Below, in pieces: positions 61,414 through 64,000 of a stretch of DNA of 64,000 nucleotides. The position numbers and the translations under genes were made by a program. This DNA comes from Pseudomonadales bacterium. GTDB taxonomy: Bacteria > Pseudomonadota > Gammaproteobacteria > Pseudomonadales > Azotimanducaceae. Location of the stretch: the NCBI GenBank assembly GCA_022827905.1, contig JAJEIQ010000001.1, positions 103,739 through 167,738 on the forward strand. The letters run 5' to 3'. Under the pieces are notes generated by a model, which saw only the letters and a program-made list of their open reading frames with translations, had not been told where the DNA came from and did no database searches. Position 1 is the first letter of the stretch. Each line of letters opens with the position of its first letter.

Positions 61414-63132
61414 ATGCCTGCCGCCAATCACCACCTGTTCGGCAACCGTCGGACATTCCTGAAATCCACCCTGGCCGGTGCCGCCGCCGGTGCATTCGCG
61501 CCGCAATCCGCGCTCGTGTTCGCCGACCGGGTGGAACTGCTTTCCGACGAGGAGCGCCGCCGACTGCTGGAGCTGGCCAACTTCGGGCGCAAGGTCCCGG
61601 ACTCCGGCAAGCAGGGCCTGGTCATCTGCTCGCACCCGCTGGCAACCCGGGCCGGCGTGGACGTGCTCAAGGCCGGCGGCAACGCGGCCGATGCGGCACT
61701 CGCCACCTCGGTGTGCCAGACGGTGGTGGAACCGCACATGACCGGCATCACCGGCGTGCTGTCGATGCTCTATTTCGATGCCGCCACCGGCGAGACCACC
61801 TATGTCAACGGCAGCGCGGCGCGCCCCGCAGCGCCCCTCGACGGGTTCTCCCCGGCGGACCTGGCCACCGGCCGGGGCGTCGCGGTGCCCGGTTTCTGGG
61901 CCGGTTTCGAAGCGGCCCATGCCCGCCACGGCCAGGCCTCTCGCGCAACCGTCATGGAAGCGGCGATCGGCTATGCCCGGGACGGGTTCGAAATTCATCC
62001 GTTCCTCTGGGGCGAGATTTTCACCGAGTATTCGAGAATTGGCCGCACCGCCCAGGGCCGGGAGATCTTCAGCCGCAACAACACCCTGCCCCGCCCCGGC
62101 GACCTGCTCGTTCAAAAGCGGGCCGCCGACACGCTGACGGCGCTGCTGGAAGAAGGCAACGATTACTTCTATCGCGGCGCTTTCGCCAAGGAACTCGTCG
62201 ACGTGGTGCAGGCGGCCGGCGGCGTGCTCACCCTGGAGGACATGGAGCAATACGAAGCCCGCTGGCAACCGCCCGCCGCAGGCAGCTATCGCGGTTACAA
62301 AGTACTCGGCTCGCCGCCGCCGGACCACGGCGGTTCGCACCTGATCGAGATCCTCAACATGGTGGAACTGCTCGACCTGCAGAAGCTCGGCCCGCCCACG
62401 GAGTCCGCCGAGTCGCTGTTCCACATGGCGCGCATCGCCAACCAGGTCTATCTCGACGGCTTCAAGCAGCACGACCCGGCGACCCACGAACTGCCGTTGG
62501 AGCTCATCCTCAGCAAGGAATACGCCCGCATGCGCTTCGACCTGATGCAGATGGACCAGAAGGTCGATGCGGGCCCGGCGCCGCCGCCCGTCGGCAGCAA
62601 CCACGTGACCGCCGTGGATGCCGATGGCAACGTGGCGACCATCCTGCACTCCTGCATGTCGCTGCCTTGGTCGAACGGCCTCTTTGCCGGCGGCGTCACC
62701 GTGGTGGCGGCCGGCGCCCACTACCTGCGGGTCATGCCCGGCCCCGGCGACCGCATCTCGGCCTACGTTTGTCCCAACATCGTCTTCGACGGCGCCCGGC
62801 CGGTGCTGGCCTCGGGCTCGCCGAGCGTGAGCCTGCTGCAGAACATCCTGCAGAACACCACCAACATCCTCGACTTCGGCATCCCCATCGGCGAGTCGGT
62901 GAACCGGCCGCGCTTCGGCGGCGGTTCCTACACCAGGCCCGGCCGGCTGCTCGTCGAGGTGGACCTTGACGAAAAGGTCCGGGCCGCCGCCGCGAAACGC
63001 GGCATCGCCTGGGACGTGGTCAATCCGTGGAACTGGCACCACGGCTCGTTCGAGGGCATCTTCATGGCCGCCGACGGCACCGCCCACGCCTGCGGCGACC
63101 CACGCCGCAACGCCATGGCGCTGGCGGTCTGA
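61414..63132 (+). CDS. Gamma-glutamyltransferase family protein with Tat-like signal (GGT copy 4)
   Basis: NRRTFLKSTLAGAAAGAFA; AGVDVLKAGGNAADAALATSVCQTVVEPHMTGI; GSNHVTAVDADGNVATILHS. Confidence 0.87.
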   Translation: MPAANHHLFGNRRTFLKSTLAGAAAGAFAPQSALVFADRVELLSDEERRRLLELANFGRKVPDSGKQGLVICSHPLATRAGVDVLKAGGNAADAALATSVCQTVVEPHMTGITGVLSMLYFDAATGETTYVNGSAARPAAPLDGFSPADLATGRGVAVPGFWAGFEAAHARHGQASRATVMEAAIGYARDGFEIHPFLWGEIFTEYSRIGRTAQGREIFSRNNTLPRPGDLLVQKRAADTLTALLEEGNDYFYRGAFAKELVDVVQAAGGVLTLEDMEQYEARWQPPAAGSYRGYKVLGSPPPDHGGSHLIEILNMVELLDLQKLGPPTESAESLFHMARIANQVYLDGFKQHDPATHELPLELILSKEYARMRFDLMQMDQKVDAGPAPPPVGSNHVTAVDADGNVATILHSCMSLPWSNGLFAGGVTVVAAGAHYLRVMPGPGDRISAYVCPNIVFDGARPVLASGSPSVSLLQNILQNTTNILDFGIPIGESVNRPRFGGGSYTRPGRLLVEVDLDEKVRAAAAKRGIAWDVVNPWNWHHGSFEGIFMAADGTAHACGDPRRNAMALAV

Positions 63133-63200
63133 CGGGGACGGCATCCGTTCCCCATCGTCTGCAATCAAGGGTTCTGAGAGGAGTTCAACGTCGGAAGGGG

Positions 63201-63644
63201 TCAGGTGACCTCAAAGCCCGTCACGCGCGAGCGCAATTCCTCCTTGCTCACCTCTTCGAGCTTCTCGCCCACCATCCAGCGGTAGCCGAACGGATCCAGG
63301 AACGTACCGCGGCGCTCGCCGTCCGCCTGCTCGGCTACCTCGAAAAGGACTTCGGCGCCAGCCGCCACCAGGCGCCGAGCGGTCTCGTCCGCGTCGTCGA
63401 CCCTGATGTGCAGGGCCGCGCTTGAGCCGCCGAGCGACTTCGGGCTCCGCGCGCCGAAGTCTGGGTACTCGTCGGAGAGATAGAGCGTGGCGCCCCCGAT
63501 GCTGATCTCGGAGTGCCCGATCCTGCCTTCCGGGTCCGTGAATCGAGCGCCGGTCTCGACGGCCCCGAACGCTCTCTCGTAAAACGCGATCGCGGCAGCG
63601 CAGTCGTGGGGGGAGAGATAGGGCGTGAGCTGGACGTCGGTCAT
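63201..63644 (-). CDS. VOC superfamily (glyoxalase/PhnB-like) protein
   Basis: MTDVQLTPYLSPHDCAAAIAFYERAFGAVETGARFTDPEGRIGHSEISIGGATLYLSDEYPD. Confidence 0.88.
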   Translation of the reverse strand: MTDVQLTPYLSPHDCAAAIAFYERAFGAVETGARFTDPEGRIGHSEISIGGATLYLSDEYPDFGARSPKSLGGSSAALHIRVDDADETARRLVAAGAEVLFEVAEQADGERRGTFLDPFGYRWMVGEKLEEVSKEELRSRVTGFEVT

Positions 63645-63730
63645 CTTGGTCTCCGGTCTGATGAGTGTGCGGTCGAGTTTAAGGCAGATTTCGATCTTCA
63701 GGTGATGAGCTTGCTGCAAAGTCCCACTCA

Positions 63731-63890
63731 AGGCGAGGGCGGGAAGCCCCGGAGCGAGGGCGTCCCGCCCTCGATGGAATCCTCTGTTCAAATCGAGGGC
63801 GCGAACTAAAGTTCGTTGATGCCCTCGCTCCGGCATAGCGAGAATTGCCGGCGGTCAACCAGCAATTCTCATTATGGCTTTTTTGGTCGG
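63731..63890. repeat. Hairpin repeat locus 5: paired hairpins, one with a nested loop stem, plus adjacent element edge
   Basis: CCGGAGCGAGGGCGTCCCGCCCTCGATGGAATCCTCTGTTCAAATCGAGGGCGCGAACTAAAGTTCGTTGATGCCCTCGCTCCGG, nearly identical arms and spacer to locus 2. Confidence 0.85.
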
Positions 63891-63933
63891 ATCCCGTGTT
63901 GAAGGGGGCTTGACAGCATAGGCTGGGGGGCCT

Positions 63934-64000
63934 ATGGTTGGGGCCATGGGCAACCCATGGTTCGGGTCGAAGGCGGCGTCGGGCCTGTGGCAGGCGCTGG
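63934..64000 (+). CDS. N-terminus of a possible DNA adenine methylase-like protein, cut by the window edge
   Basis: MVGAMGNPWFGSKAASGLWQAL resembles the PWFGSKxxxG N-termini of Dam/D12-like phage-type methylases; only 22 codons visible. Confidence 0.3.
   Translation, partial: MVGAMGNPWFGSKAASGLWQAL

Noticed and set aside
33821-63890. CRISPR array
   Set aside because: The repeated units are dispersed over 30 kb as palindromic pairs, not regularly spaced with unique spacers; no cas genes seen.

Overview
High-GC bacterial chromosomal window (likely a proteobacterium; taxonomy not determinable here) that is mostly a catabolic island. By eye it holds four M19 dipeptidase-like genes, four gamma-glutamyltransferase (GGT)-family genes, three S9 peptidases plus one S9 remnant, three class-C beta-lactamase-fold serine hydrolases, two DUF885 genes, one intact and one truncated CocE/NonD hydrolase, an M20 peptidase, a heterotetrameric sarcosine oxidase operon, TonB-dependent receptors (one intact, one with an internal amber stop, one plugless) and inner-membrane transporters (DUF819, MFS, YkvI-like). 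Mobile or decayed sequence includes an IS91-family transposase flanked by two unrelated truncated genes, truncated toxin/antitoxin-type genes, a ParDE pair, and a dispersed family of paired GC-rich hairpins whose stems show compensatory changes. Main leads: (1) M19 and GGT paralogs with non-canonical catalytic motifs; (2) a GntR-linked TBDR/sialidase-like/M19/DUF819/GGT module with a 9-2-9 palindrome in the divergent promoter; (3) a REPIN-like repeat family; (4) a signal peptide joined directly to a TBDR C-terminal barrel; (5) two amber-interrupted genes 5.4 kb apart. No tRNA, rRNA or CRISPR array was recognised. All family calls come from reading the translated ORFs; no database search was run.
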